This document shows positions 35,690 through 48,005 of a stretch of 64,000 nt of DNA, in pieces. Position 1 is the stretch's first letter. The number at the start of each line of letters is the position of its first letter. The position numbers were made by a program, and so were the translations under genes. The stretch comes from Tanypteryx hageni (lineage: Eukaryota; Arthropoda; Insecta; Odonata; Petaluridae). The notes beneath the pieces were generated by a model, which saw only the letters and a program-made list of their open reading frames with translations, made no database searches and was not told the DNA's origin. The stretch lies in NCBI GenBank assembly GCA_028673005.1, contig CM054113.1:64804850-64868849 (forward strand). The letters are read 5' to 3'.

Positions 35690-38380
35690 GTGCGGGGGTG
35701 GGATAAGAGGTCTGGGGGCGTGGAGGAGGCGGCCTTGGGGCGGGGCGTGGGGGGAGGAGGAGGGGAGAGGGTGGGCGGTGGGGAAGGAAGACAGGAAGAG
35801 GAGGTCCGCCGAGTGTCTCTCGACGAGGAAGAGGGTGAGGCTAAAGTCTCCTTCATAATCTCTCGGAAATATTTTCCTCGGGTGATTTTTACTATGTAGT
35901 GCAATTGACGGGTTGTATGTTTTATGTACGAAAATCTTTTTTGAACGATGCTCGCTTGTTGTATCTTCTATTGCGTTCGTTAGTCTACCTCTTGTAGTGT
36001 CCTATGATACCAAAATTGCATTAAGAAGCTCCGGGTCGCTATTTCCGCTTGTTGATGATGCTATGAGTTACATGAAGAAGATTAATGGACGATGGTACCA
36101 TAATACCCAATGATTGTCGATACCAAGAATGACTTAAAAATGCCCCCTCAAAGTAATTTTCTCTTCGTAAGGTTTTTGCAGTATTATTATGCAGAAAATT
36201 TTAAATTATTTCTTCTCTGTCAAAATATTTTTAGGTTTGGCAGCGCTGAATTAGCGACAGATTTTTATCGGTAACCGTGCCAAAGAATTATTCTAAAAAC
36301 TTGTTAGGTAATGGCTGGGATAGATCAGATGGTGAGTTTGTTTAGAATCAGCAATCGGTGGATTTCCACCGAGGGCAAGGGCTTCGTAGCTGAATTACGA
36401 ATCTTGCTTTCTCTACCATGTAATGGCTATTATGAGTTATCTTGATCAAAAGCAGTGGCTATTCAGATGGCGTGACGTTCCTCCAGCGAAAATCTTATAA
36501 TTATATAACCAAGCGTTAGAATTTGGTCGCTTATGTATTATTTTGTTCGCAATGAAGTAAAGTAGAACCATTGTTCACTTTTGACCTCGTAATGGTTGAA
36601 CCGTTATTTTTTAAATCTCGTTACTTTGACACAGATCGTGCATCGCTTCGTAATACAAAATCGAATCTCCTAGTCCCTTGAATTTCGTAATAAAGGAGAT
36701 TTATCGTGTGAAAGAGATAGTGTATAATTAGGGAATTTCTTGGTCTCTGAGATCTCGAACTCAAATTCTCTCGCACACGCTTCCTCTTCCGCCAACTTAA
36801 AGCAAAACGAGAGGACCTCACTTTCAAGACTGGCGGGCCGCTTGTACCTACCTGTACCTACACTCATATCCCTGTTTAGCTTGTCATTAAAATCCCTCAC
36901 CGAGTGTATAAATTCATCATCGAGATCATGTAACTACTGGTGTACTTCCAAGTTGCCATAGTTACCGGTGTCCCTGCTAAGTTACAAAAAATGAGGAGGT
37001 CATCACGCGTTGTCGTAAAAGGTTCGCAGAAGTCGCATTAAAGCAATGGATGCTATAGAAGGACCGCATTAGGATTACATTTATTTAACTAGGAAGATGC
37101 CCGTTTAAATTCAACGGGAAAGGTTTTTGTGAAATAAAAAATGAACATAAATATGCCTTGACTTTCTTTGGATGGCAGGAAAACAAACTTTCGTTCTTTT
37201 AGGCGCTCGTTGTTTCAAGTCTCGAACTCCTACGATGATTCTAAGTGCCTAATTTTAATATGCGAATGATTAATATTTTACATTCAAATGTACTCCTCGT
37301 AAATAACGCAACGAATGTTGTTTACATTGGTTGCTATGAAAATAATTTCTCTCTCCTCTCTCTCGTACTAATTGTAAGAGCATTCAAAGCACGCTTTCAC
37401 CCATAAGGATTGAGATAACAATAGGATTTCGAGGTTTAACAATGTAATGGGTTGGTATGGCAACATCCCGTTAAAATGGCAAGATTTCCCCAAAATATGT
37501 GAATTAAACGTGTAACATGAGGAATTTCGAACAGTGGGCGGAAAAAAGAAACGTCATAGTTTTCTCTTTAAAATGGGCTAGATCCGAAGATCATAGGTGA
37601 ATTCTTTCTAATTTAGATCTCAAAAAGAATAAAAGCCTGCGTCAAAAAGTCGATTTTTACGTGTTATCATGTGGGGAATGGAAATACCTACCTTGGAGTC
37701 GAACCTAGGACTTTTTCGAGATTTCCTTTCGTCATCATCTTACAATATGTGAATCGATCATTCCTGCCAAATATCAAAAATGAATTTCGCTCCATTATCG
37801 AGTTATTCGCATTTTTATAGCGTGACAGAGGGAGCCACAAAGGGACAAGTAGCGTTTTATTATTGTTAGATTAGGGTCAGAGTTGGAAAAATAAAGGAAT
37901 AGACATATTTTGCAAAAAAACTAATTCAGAAACAGCGTTTTATTGTATCTCGATAACTAAGAGAAAATCTCGTCTCCTTGACACAAAAATAAAGTATTTG
38001 TATAAAATCTCGAACTATGTAGTTTAGACAAAAATTCGCATTTGTGCCGCAATAAAGCACAGGCAAGGCCGCCAGTTTGACATACCCGGTTCAGTGGGAT
38101 ACAGTCGGACTCGCTTGGAAGAAGGTTAAGTTGGCATTTTCCGCGGTCGTTTCATGGAATTCAGTTTTTCGCCTTTCGAGGATTTCCTGTCTGTTTTCGC
38201 ACTCGCGTATCGGTTCTCAGTTGAGGGTAACTTACCGTAAGCTCGTCTCGTACACTGTAAAACTCCGTGTTAATGTACGACTGCGGTAAGAACGGATGGT
38301 AGCAAAACATGGTTAATCCGGATGAAATTTTAAGGGCAAAAGTCTCTAAAAACACCCGTTAAACACGTAGAAATATATTT
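35690..38380. other. G-rich stretch then gene-free AT-rich region
   Basis: 35690-35830 is G-rich with GGGG runs. Beyond it no gene is supported. 36381-36435 carries a diverged right arm of the foldback family (CTTCGTAGCTGAAT, then TAATGGCTATTATGAG). A tRNA-like string on the minus strand at 37697-37714 (GTCCTAGGTTCGACTCC) may be an old SINE B box. Confidence 0.4.
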
Positions 38381-38387
38381 GTGGGTC

Positions 38388-38453
38388 GCCCAAATCGTGA
38401 TGGCGGGTCACTCATTGACCCGCGGGTCACATAGGTTGCCGACCACTGCTCTA
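38388..38453. mobile_element. right end of a hAT-like element
   Basis: Contains GGGTCGCCCAAATCG... and ends GGTTGCCGACCACTG, the complement of the CAGTGGTCGGCAACC terminus found in hAT elements. No left end was recognised upstream, so this is a terminal fragment. Confidence 0.45.
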
Positions 38454-38549
38454 GCTTTCTTCAAAACGTCCGGTTGCACACGAAATATCGGAGTTTTACC
38501 ATGTTTTGCCCCCAATTTCTCTTCGTCCGCCCGCCTCTTCATCCTCTGT

Positions 38550-39610
38550 CTTTTCCTCAGCATTATATCTCCCAACTACCCATCATCTTACCTTTTCACC
38601 TTTCTCTTTTCCCTTCTTTATTTTTTCTTTCTCCCTCAGTTAAAATTGTCCCATTCTTCATCATTATTGAGGTATTTTCTCCCCATTTTATCCATTCTCT
38701 TATCTGTATTCTCTCACGCTCCTTTATCTCTATTCTCTCCTTCTACCTCATTTCTGCGCCTCGTCAACCTCCGCTTGTCTCAGCTTTATTTTTTCTCTCT
38801 TATCCGCTGCTCCCCTTTCTTTCACCGGTTTCCGTTCTCCATCTTCTCTTATTGATGTTAAATGTAAGGGCTTGGCTGTCTCAACTGCTCCTTCAATTAA
38901 GTCATTTGCCTGCCCGTCTTTATCTTTCTTTCGTCGTATTTATCCTCCCCTCTCTTCGCCCGCCCACTCCTCTCCTCTTTTCATCTTTCGCCTCATTTCC
39001 CCTCAACTTTCTCTCTCTCTTATTCTCTGACTCCCTTTCTTTCGCCTATATATATATTCTTTCTCCTCTCCCTCTCTTTGCCTTTAATCCTATTCATTCT
39101 ATTCTATTTTCTCCCCCTCCTTTATTCTATTTTTATACAATTTACCCCATTTCCCTCTGTTTCAATCAACTTCATCTTTTTCTCTTATCCTATGCCCCCT
39201 TTCTTTCAGCCATGTCCATTCTATCTCCCCTTCTTTCTTTCTTTACCGTCCTCTCATCGTATTTATCCTGTCTTATCTTCGCCCACCCGCTCTTTTCATG
39301 TAATTCACCTAATTTCCTCCCGTATCCCTCAATATTCCCTATTAACCTCTTCCCCTCTATTTCACCTATATTTATTCTTTCTCCTCTTATCATTCTCTTC
39401 ATCTCTCATGCTATTTATTCTTCTATATCTTCGCTCACGTTTTTCTTTTTATATAATTCACCTCATTTCCTCCCGTTTCCCTAAACTTTCTCTTATCTTC
39501 CTCTTTTCTTCCACCTATGCCCATTCTCTCTATCTCCCTTCCGTCGTCTTTATTCTGCCCTATCTTCACCCACTCCCCTCTTTTTTCTCCGAATTTGCAT
39601 CCTCCTTCCG
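38550..39610. repeat. pyrimidine-rich minisatellite, unit about 150-155 bp
   Basis: A CT-rich tract of about 1.1 kb with recurring blocks. ATTCACCTCATTTCCTCCCG at 39456 has its partner ATTCACCTAATTTCCTCCCG at 39302, about 154 bp away. TTTATCCT...TCTTCGCCC recurs near 38938, 39260 and 39405. Copies are diverged. The long open frames (38474-39656 on the plus strand) are Ser/Leu/Phe/Pro artefacts. Confidence 0.65.
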
Positions 39611-39659
39611 ATTTTTTCGGAGTAACTCCCGTGTGAAAGGAAACCAACAGGTTTAGTTT

Positions 39660-40493
39660 ATTTTCGGGAAGCGACCGAGCCGTCGCGGAGACGTTTTTCC
39701 ACTTTCTTCCACCAGTCTCCTAGTAGAGGCTCTGTTAACCGGTCTTACTCCTCCCCTCCTCTCTCTCTCTCCTTCAGATATCTAGAAATTCATTTCCCAT
39801 GTAGGTCCCAAATTCCGAGAGAAATCTCGTGTCGAAAAATGCTCACCTGATGAAGCATGTGGTTCATGCACGTTCGCTGCGTTTTTTTCGCGCTCTTTTC
39901 TAATTCGCCCCGGAGGCGGCCGAGGGAAGGGAAAGGAGGAAGCGGGAACTTCCGCGTCACGTCCTACTCGACGATAAGCGCGGCTGTTGTCTTCGTTATT
40001 TCGTCTTTCTTTCGAGATTTCTCGCGAATTTATTGAAGTATTCGGTCTGAGATGTGCGGTTATCCAATCGGAGAGGGGAGAAGAGAATAAGAAAAATGCA
40101 TCTGTTGCTTGACAGACTTCGTCCAAACCTGCTCTAACACAGGGGATGCGTTCTGAAAAAGTGCCGTGTAAATTGAATCCTTATTGCGTGGATCTGGCGG
40201 CGTTCCATACCGCTTCAGACTCTCTTCTCCAGTCCCAGGAATCGCAAACCTCGCTTTGACGCACATCTATTTATGTGCAAATAGAGTGTTGTTGCCGGTT
40301 GTCTCAAGTTTATAAATAAAGCACTCGGCCACTCCTGCACGTCTCTGCAATTTAGATTCTCACACCCCAAGTCCGACCAAAACCCGTTAATGCGAACTAT
40401 AATTCACCTTGTATGAATTTTGCTATTAAAACCAAACAGTTGTAGCGAATCCGTGTTGTAACAACCCGTTTAGTTGGAGGTTCGGTTGTGTGT
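39660..40493. other. gene-free region
   Basis: No supported gene; frames at 39782-40266 on the minus strand lack motifs. Confidence 0.4.
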
Positions 40494-40712
40494 CTGTCCA
40501 ATAGTCATAAAAGGGATGGGAAAACCAAAGGGGCATTTCGACTAGAAAGCTTCCCTTACCAGAGATGATTCAATCGATAGTACGTTCTAAAAAAAAAGAG
40601 AATGAAAAGGTTCTTTTTGTAAATCTACGGTCGGTGGGTCGCCGGTGAAGGCAGCTGCTATGTAGCCGAAGTGCGCATCTGGTTTTTCCAATTTTTTATG
40701 GCTATTGGAGAA
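40494..40712. repeat. full foldback element, best-preserved copy
   Basis: The left arm 40494-40550 and right arm 40651-40712 are imperfect inverted copies of about 60 bp. The left arm runs CCAATAGTCATAAAAGG, GGGAAAACCA, GGCATTTCGACTA. The right arm runs TAGCCGAAGTGCGCATC, GGTTTTTCCA, TTATGGCTATTGG. The spacer is about 100 bp and non-coding. It is the reference for the family also seen at 11.4, 13.1, 25.7, 34.4, 36.4, 47.6 and 51.0 kb. Confidence 0.75.
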
Positions 40713-40714
40713 GT

Positions 40715-42720
40715 TTAGTTTGCCAATTTGAATTCATCCATAAGATATGCTCGTTAATTCTTTCTCGAGTCATCTGTTGCTCGTAAATTGCTAGCTGTAT
40801 TGGAGACTCGACGTATTTGTTTACGCTCCCATCCGTAAATTTAACAGCGACGGAGTCGTCGCGCGCTTTTAATGTTTTTTTGCTGCTATTTAAAGATAAA
40901 AATTTTACTTTCTTCCGAGTTGTGAAATTGATCTTCTTTTCTTCGACGTTGCTTTCAAAACTTTCCGGCTTTCTAGCTTTTCAAAGGATCGTAATTAACG
41001 TGGGAAAAATTCGGTGATCCATTATTGTTTGAGTAAGACTTAACAGCGTGGGCGCAACTACGTAGAAACCTATTGCATCGAACAGTACATATTATTGAAA
41101 TTTATTTTTGAATTAACTCAAGTTAGTTTGTACGAAACATGTTAATATGATGAATAATCATAATTTGTTGTGGTGAATGGATAATTTTATTAGTTTTAAT
41201 TCTATTCGTCTTGAAGCGAATGTTTCGTGGCATGAGGTTAGAAAGATTGCCATATATTTCGTTAAGTAATACTGAACTCTTGTCCAACGTGCATTTGATT
41301 ATATCCGATAAAATGCATGTGACATTCATTTATCAGCTGATATATAATTTAACTATTGTATTTAATTATTTAATTAACGCGGCACTGAATTGCGCGCGCA
41401 CCGTGTTTTTTACTTTCTCCATACGTAGTATAGGGGAAAGTACTGTTTTCATGAAAAAAATCGACTTCGAGATTTCAACGGAAATACACGTTTTGAGGTC
41501 TCCAGAACACGTTTTGACCATTTTCTCGATGATGTCTGTGTATGTGACAGATTTTTTTGTGGGTGCTCTAACTCAAAAACTATAATCTGGTCAATGCGAA
41601 ATTTTATATTTAACATTTTTATGAAAGTCACAAGAACTGATTAGTTTTGGTAAATATCGCCCAACCAGAAGTGGGTGTTCCCATTGTTTAAGAGATATCT
41701 TATATTTTTCGCTGCCACCTACCGACACTATTGTTAACAATTGACCCTTAGTTACGTCTTATAACGCCCCTTTTTATTTTCTTAATTGTTGGAGCTTTGT
41801 GGCTGTTCTTTGTAAAGTCTAAAATTTTCTCGCAATTTCTTAAAATATTTATTTTTATGTAACCTACTTGGAATTTTTAGAAATATTACAGGTATGGAGA
41901 AAGTCGTGTGGTGGCCACATCAGATTTTGTGTGAATATATTACATGTATGCATGACCTTTATATATGACATGAGGTTTTAAATTTCGGCACGGTTTTGCT
42001 CAACGCGGCCTTTTCCAAGAACGTAAACCGCGCGTTGCGCGAGGGACTTCACAGTAACCTCTTTTTCACAGAGAGCCAAATTTAACGAAGTTAGCATTGC
42101 TGGATTTTGTCCTATTGTTTCGGCTCTATTTCAGTCATCCTCTACCCCTCCCCCCTCTCGACTCCTCCAAAACGGAACCATTCGCTGTCGACGTGCATCT
42201 AGATCGAGTTGTTGACCTCATTTATCCTTTCGCTTTTTCCACATACATGGACGATCGACTCGGGTTTTCAGCGGCGCTTTGAAGAGCGCCACTCGGTAAC
42301 AATACCCGTCGCATCCAACCACCCACTTGATGTTTTCACGGTTGTCGATGACGTCTGACTCAACCTCATCTGACGTAATTGATGGGAATAATGGTAGAAA
42401 TTTATCTCGTTCGTCGGTACAATCGTCTTATTATTATTTTTTAATTGCCTCTGGGAAAAAGTTCCGGGAACGAAAGGCGATCGAAAGTTATTTCTCATTG
42501 TGAGCAGCGATACGGCAATTATATATATATATATCTTTCTCGTGTATCTCGCAGTTCAGAAAAGCTAGAAAGAGAGAGAGTGTTGTAGAAGGGGCTAAGA
42601 TCCCACGCCAAAACGTTTCGTTTTAAGATAATGTCCTTTAATTTAGAAGGAAAGTTCGGTGGCTTCCGAAAATCTCTCTCATTCCCGACGTCATGGGTTC
42701 GTTATAGATATTCTATGTCA
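40715..42720. other. gene-free region with dispersed repeat
   Basis: No supported gene. Apart from the dispersed repeat at 41966-42048 it is AT-rich. 42520-42535 is a short TA run. Confidence 0.4.
41966..42048 (-). repeat. dispersed repeat, copy 2 (inverted)
   Basis: The minus strand matches 19900-19983 through the core TTGGAAAAGGCCGCGTTG and both flanks. The two copies are about 22 kb apart and in opposite orientation. Confidence 0.65.
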
Positions 42721-43005
42721 GTGGCGCTCAAACATTTCGGCTCGAGGGCCCCATAGTCCACTTCTGTACGTATCGCGGGCCACGCGCATTCGAAAAGGCA
42801 ATTGCTGAATAATTTAACGAAACTGAAGGGTTAAGTTGGAGTCAATCTTACCTGATTTGTTTTAATTTTATTTGCCTACCATTGGCATAGAGGGAGAAAG
42901 ACGAAGTGTATTGTTTTTATAATTTTCTTTTTCATTTTGTTACATTAGTTTTTTAAATCTTGGCGAGCCGGATGTGGCCGGCGGGCCGTAGTTTGCGCCT
43001 ACATA
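42721..43005. mobile_element. hAT-like MITE, decayed
   Basis: The left end CAGTGGCGCTCAAAC and the right end GTTTGCGCCTAC are an imperfect inverted pair. GGGCC blocks sit just inside each end, as in related hAT MITEs. No matching 8-bp duplication was found, so the copy is old or the right border is off by a few bases. Confidence 0.55.
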
Positions 43006-43209
43006 ATTGTTTTTCAAACGAGTTTCCGCGGCATCCATAAAGGCTTTCGCGCAATTTTCAGGTCACTTGAAAATGGTATCAATTACAAGAAATTTTCCTT
43101 GAACTTTGCACCGAGAACTAAAGTGAAATAATTGTGATATAATCCATTATGGAAGCTTGTGCGTTTAATATTGTTATATTACAATAATATGGCTTTTAAC
43201 CACAAACTA

Positions 43210-43461
43210 TAGTGTTTCTCAACCATGATGCCTCAGCTCATTGTTGCTAAATAAATAATCCAACGATCTGGAAATATTGATGGGTCATTGAGGCAGTAAT
43301 CTTTCATCTAATAAGTTTATGACGATGTAGTACCGGCGAATAAATATTTCCGAATCTCGTGATGCCAGTACGTGTAAATAAAAAGCCTTGTTTCACGGTG
43401 GGATTCCGCGAAATTGTTTACTTTTGAACGGATACCGCGTTGGAAATGTTGAGAACCACTC
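43210..43461. mobile_element. hAT-like MITE, decayed
   Basis: The left end AGTGTTTCTCAACC and the right end GTTGAGAACCACT are inverted copies, the CAGTGGTTCTCAACC type of hAT terminus. The interior is AT-rich and non-coding. No target-site duplication survives. Confidence 0.55.
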
Positions 43462-44690
43462 ATGCAGCAGTTATATACGTAGTAAGAGTTCAGAAGAATT
43501 TCTCAATATAGTTGCATGGTTCCTCAACCAAAAGAAAAAATGAAAATCACTGGTCTACATAGGATGAATTTTTAGCGATTCGAGATCTTTTCTCCCGCCA
43601 AGAAGCCATCGGAACATTTTCCATCGAAGAGGGATTCACGCCCGACCAGGAGAAGATGATGATGGTGGGATGTGGGCGATGACGCGAAGCGGGTTAGGAG
43701 GCCACGGGACCAGGCGAGCAGCCCATGGGCGCCGTCATCTGTGGATCCGCCCTCTTTCCATCCTCCCACTCTCTCCCCCCTCCTCCCCTCACTCTCTCCA
43801 TCACATGCTCTCTCCCTTTCTCTCTCTCTTCCGATCATCTCGTCTTTCGGCGGTGACAAGCCGTCGATATTAAAATGAGGCAGTCTTTCCTCTCACCGAT
43901 CTTGTTTTTTGGTCGCGTTTGCTGGAAATGGAAAACTATTCAATGTTGTGATTTTGACTCTATCCGCATTCATAAAACTTTGTTTCTCCGTTATTTTTCT
44001 TTTACTTTTTCGAATAGTGCTTAAAAAAAATTGTTTTCGTCTAGTTCCGAGTTTATCCGCATAGTGCGGTAGTTGTTCAAAAATTCTAATTGTTTGGCGC
44101 GGCTTTAAATGGCGAAGGACTGTTGTAACTTTCAAGGATGGAAATGCTTAGTAATGTTCTTTGCCTCCTCTCAAATAGCAGTAGAAAAATGTCTCTTATT
44201 TTGTTTTGGGACGTGCCTCGGATTTTTTTTAAATTTTCACGTTTCGGCATTTTTTGATCAGTCGGTTTAAAACTCGCGATTGCTTCGTCAATTCAGCTAG
44301 TGTTCCTTGATTTCTTTTTCATACCAAGAGGTCAGCATTATCCAAATCGCGAGATTATTATTTCTTCCGGAGATGAATTTCTCCTCGGAACGGGAATCTT
44401 GGCTCTTATAATCGACGAAATCACGCGTCTCCGAAACCCACTTAGACGTGTAACCCTTTCCGACCGAGGCGGAATTGATCCGAGGCTAGAGCGTAATACC
44501 ATCTCTTTCTCTCACCCCACTTCTAGTCCTATTCCACCGATCAGTCTTCTTTGAGAGAGTCGTAGTTCCGCTCCGCCATATGTTTCGAGATCGTCCGTCA
44601 TTTCTTATGGGATGCGTTTGCCATCCACCCAAGTTAATAACGCCGTCTCCCTCTCCTTACCTCTTTATCCCTCTATCCCTATCTAACTTG
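43462..44690. other. gene-free region
   Basis: No supported gene. 43745-43835 is CT-rich. Frames on both strands are Ser/His/Pro-rich and lack motifs. Confidence 0.4.
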
Positions 44691-45620
44691 CCTCTCTCTC
44701 TCTCTCTCTCCTATATCTCATCTCTCTTTCTCTATCCTCGTGTCTTCTTCCCTCTCCCTCCCTGCCTCTTTCTCTCTCCCTCCCTGCTTCTTTCTCCCTC
44801 CCTCCCTGCTTTTTCCCTCCCTGCTTCTTTCTCCCTCCCTGCTTCTTTCTCCCTCCCTGCTTCTTTCTCCCTCCCTGCTTTTTTCTCCCTCTCTCCCTGC
44901 TTTCTCTCTACCTCCCTGCTTCTTTCTCTCTACCTCCCTGCTTCTTTCTCCCTCCCTCCCTGCTTCTTTCTCCCTCCCTCCCTGCTTTTTCCCTCCCTGC
45001 TTCTTTCTCCCTCCCTCCCTGCTTTTTCCCTCCCTGCTTCTTTCTCCCTCCCTGCTTCTTTCTCCCTCCCTGCTTCTTTCTCCCTCCCTCCCTGCTTTTT
45101 CCCTCCCTGCTTCTTTCTCTTTCCCTCCCTGCTTTCTCTCACCATCCCTTTCTCCCCCACTCTCATTCTCCCTCCCTCTATTCCTCCCTCCCTCTATTTC
45201 TCCCTCCCTCTATTTCTCCCTCCCTCTATTTCTCCCTCCCTCTATTTCTCCCTCCCTCTATTTCTCCCTCCCTCTCTTCCTCCCTCTCTTTCTCCCTCTA
45301 TTTCTTCCTCCCTCTCTGTCTTCCTCCCCCTCTCTCCCGCTCGCTCCCTCCCTCTCTAAACCCTCTCTCTCTCCATCCACCTCTTTCTTCCACCCTCCCT
45401 CACTCCTCATTTCTCCCTCTCTAGCTCCTCAATTCTCCCTCTCTCATTCTCTTCCTTCCCCTTTCCTCTCCCCTCCTGCTTCTTGCTCTCTCTTCTTTCC
45501 CTTCTCGCTCTCTCTTCTTTCCCTTCTCGCTCTCTTCCTCTCCATTTCTCCCCTTCCTCTCCCCTCTCTTTCTTCTCCTTCCTATCTTCCCTCCCTCTTT
45601 CTTCCTGTCCTCGTGCGTAA
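44690..45620. repeat. polypyrimidine minisatellite array
   Basis: 44750-45130 is built from units of CTCCCTCCCTGCTTCTTT in 13- to 25-bp variants. 45165-45300 switches to a 16-bp unit, CCTCCCTCTATTTCTC, repeated about eight times. 45300-45620 is unstructured CT-rich DNA. All plus-strand frames stay open for hundreds of codons as Pro/Ser/Leu/Phe strings; the minus strand gives an EKEAGR repeat. These are artefacts, not proteins. Confidence 0.9.
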
Positions 45621-47556
45621 CAGATTTTCTTAACGGCGGTTAAGATTTAAGATGCCTCGAAGCTTTTGTGTTTGCCGGAATTTACGAGAATTTAATGCGG
45701 AAAGCGTCAGTTTCTCATATTCGGGGTTATTAGCATCGGTGCAGGTGCATTCGGCGGCCGTAAGTTTGAAAGTAGATGTGAAGCTTCTTCTTACCATTAT
45801 TTTCAGACTTTATGATCTCAATTCGAATTTTTGTTACTTGCAGGTCGCCATTCTTGGCGCGTTTTAGACAGGGGACGTAAAAATGATACAAGCAACTCTT
45901 AAAGCAATGTGTTATAGAGAACAAATGTCGCTTTGATATGGAGTTGTGTTTAATAATATTAAATTGATTTTAATTTTGCCGGTTTTGTTGGAAGAATGGC
46001 TAACGTTCATGCCTCCACACGCTAATATCGCAGGATCGAATTTTGTTGCAGGGATGAATATCGGTGCTTGTATTGTTCACATTTGTAAAAAACAATGAAA
46101 TTCTCTTTTATAGTTTAAACTAATAAATAGGTTAACTATGTTAACTCGTGTGGCCGTAAAGCGTTTAGAGAAGCCTTGTGTTCATTCTAACTATACCGTT
46201 AGCTCTCATTCACACATAATTTACTCTAATATTCTTATTAAATTCAATGATCGACGAATTATGACGGGCATGTGCTGTTTTGCTTTTGGTGTACGAATCT
46301 GCTCTACTCTTCTTGTAATCCCTCGTTATAATTAATTTGATATGGTTCAGAAGAGGAGCTCGCCAATTTGACTTCGAATCATCGGAAGGAGCTTTTATTC
46401 GCACATTAATGCTCGCCATTGTTCTCTTGGATGATATTATGGAGATTGATGTTTGGGAGGGACTTAGCGATGTGGGCAGATGGTAACACAAAGGTCGATT
46501 CTGTTGAGCTTTGACCGATAAGGACATGAAGAGTAAACAAGCTTTCTATTGTATGAGCGAGCGGTCGCTGGGACGTGTATGTTGCCGTTTGTGTGCATGT
46601 GATTTTTTTAAATTGACTGCTTTCATATGTGGTTACGAGTTTCACTTCCTTGTCTTTTGTTGTGAATCCTAAGAACCCTCTCATCAGCAAAACCGAAATT
46701 GATTGAGACGACTCGAGGAGCAGTTGAAATATTTTTAATGGCTTTGGGGAAAAATCGTTTTTTACAGGACCAATATATGAATTGGTAATGCTAATTAACT
46801 CCCCGTGTAAGAACTAACAAAGGTTTTCGGGATTTATACCGGATATTTGCGGAAACTTTCTCGTCGCAAGATAATTGCCTTGCTAAAAAAACTAAAACAT
46901 GCAAGTCGAGTTAGCTGAGCGATGTTTCCTCAGAGATCATCGTTAGTGAACGCGTTAAGAAATGTTGAGCCTGCGTTCAAAAGTCATCGGTTATTTATGT
47001 TTGCCGCGGTTTAAAAGCTTTCGTTGAGCGAGATGTTTTATGGTTCGGAGACAGAGACCGTGGCGGAAGAAGGCGCACATAAATCGGAGACTTTCGAGAT
47101 GAGCGCTGTGTGTGTAGAGTGGAGAGAAAGTAAGTCGGGCGTGGAAGAAGAGGGACGTGAATAAATCATTTTGCGGAGATTGAGAGCGGCTTAAATGACG
47201 GAAAGTGGAGGGAAGAAGCTCTTTGGTGAGATAAAAAAGGAATTATTTTTAAACAGAGAAGTGCAAGAGAATTATGAGAAGGCCAGATTTCAAAAGAGAA
47301 AGAACAAGACGAAAGGATGCACCGCTCGCAGGTAAAGAAATGTGAAAGGAAAGCTAAACCGCGGAACCACGTAAATATAGAACAATTTACGATAGATTTC
47401 TTCCTCTCTGCCGTGTGCTGGATGGAACTATTTGGATCTTAATAAAAGATCCGACTTCTAGATCTAGAGACCCTTGAGGCAATCTGTTTTGATTTTTTCT
47501 GTATATATGCTTTTATCTCTACCTTGCGGCTGAAATCTAGTTGATGAATTAATCGA
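45621..47556. other. gene-free region with a SINE-like head
   Basis: No supported gene. 45994-46045 resembles a degraded tRNA head (GAATGGCTAACGTTCATGCC, then AGGATCGAATTTTG). 47040-47340 is purine-rich. Confidence 0.35.
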
Positions 47557-47612
47557 CTCCTATAGCCAAGAACATGGGGAAAAACAGTTGCGCGTTTTGG
47601 CTACAAAGCAGA
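47557..47612 (-). repeat. foldback family arm, minus orientation
   Basis: The reverse complement reads CTGCTTTGTAGCCAAAACGCGC and ends in TTCTTGGCTATAGGAG, matching the right arm of the 40.5-kb element. No partner arm is clear. Confidence 0.55.
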
Positions 47613-48005
47613 TGTCATCAGCGATGCTTCATCTGCTCGGTGATGAGGGTTTTTTTTTTTGTTTTTCCAACATCTTTCTAGCTACCTAATTTATCAGCTG
47701 GACTCCAGTCGTGAGACGAGTTCGATGAATTTTTGAGTTTATGAGATTTTCCAAGGTCGAGGATTTTTCATCGGGAGAATCTAATCGAATTTGTTTGTGG
47801 AATGGAAGTGTTTCCTTTGGGAGAGTCCTATTGCACAAAATATGAGCGAATTAAATATATCTTGCTTTTCTTCATATTTTTTCATCTAATTTCTCTCTGA
47901 AAGAACTCGTGCGTAACGTTAACGTAATCACCTGTGTGATGTTTTTTCTCGTCTTCTGTACCTTAGATGCTCGAAAAATTATAATTTTATGGTGACTATT
48001 GTGAC

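Noticed and set aside
38379..39656. Long plus-strand frames up to 336 codons
   Set aside because: Ser/Leu/Phe/Pro strings from CT-rich tandem DNA; no domain, start context or splice signal.
44580..45633. Plus-strand open frames of 259 and 297 codons and a minus-strand EKEAGR-repeat frame
   Set aside because: They lie entirely in polypyrimidine minisatellite; composition alone keeps several frames open.
47989..48005. ATG at 47989 as the true start of the RT protein
   Set aside because: It lies in host DNA before the ATTGTGAC duplication ends; the natural start is lost by truncation.
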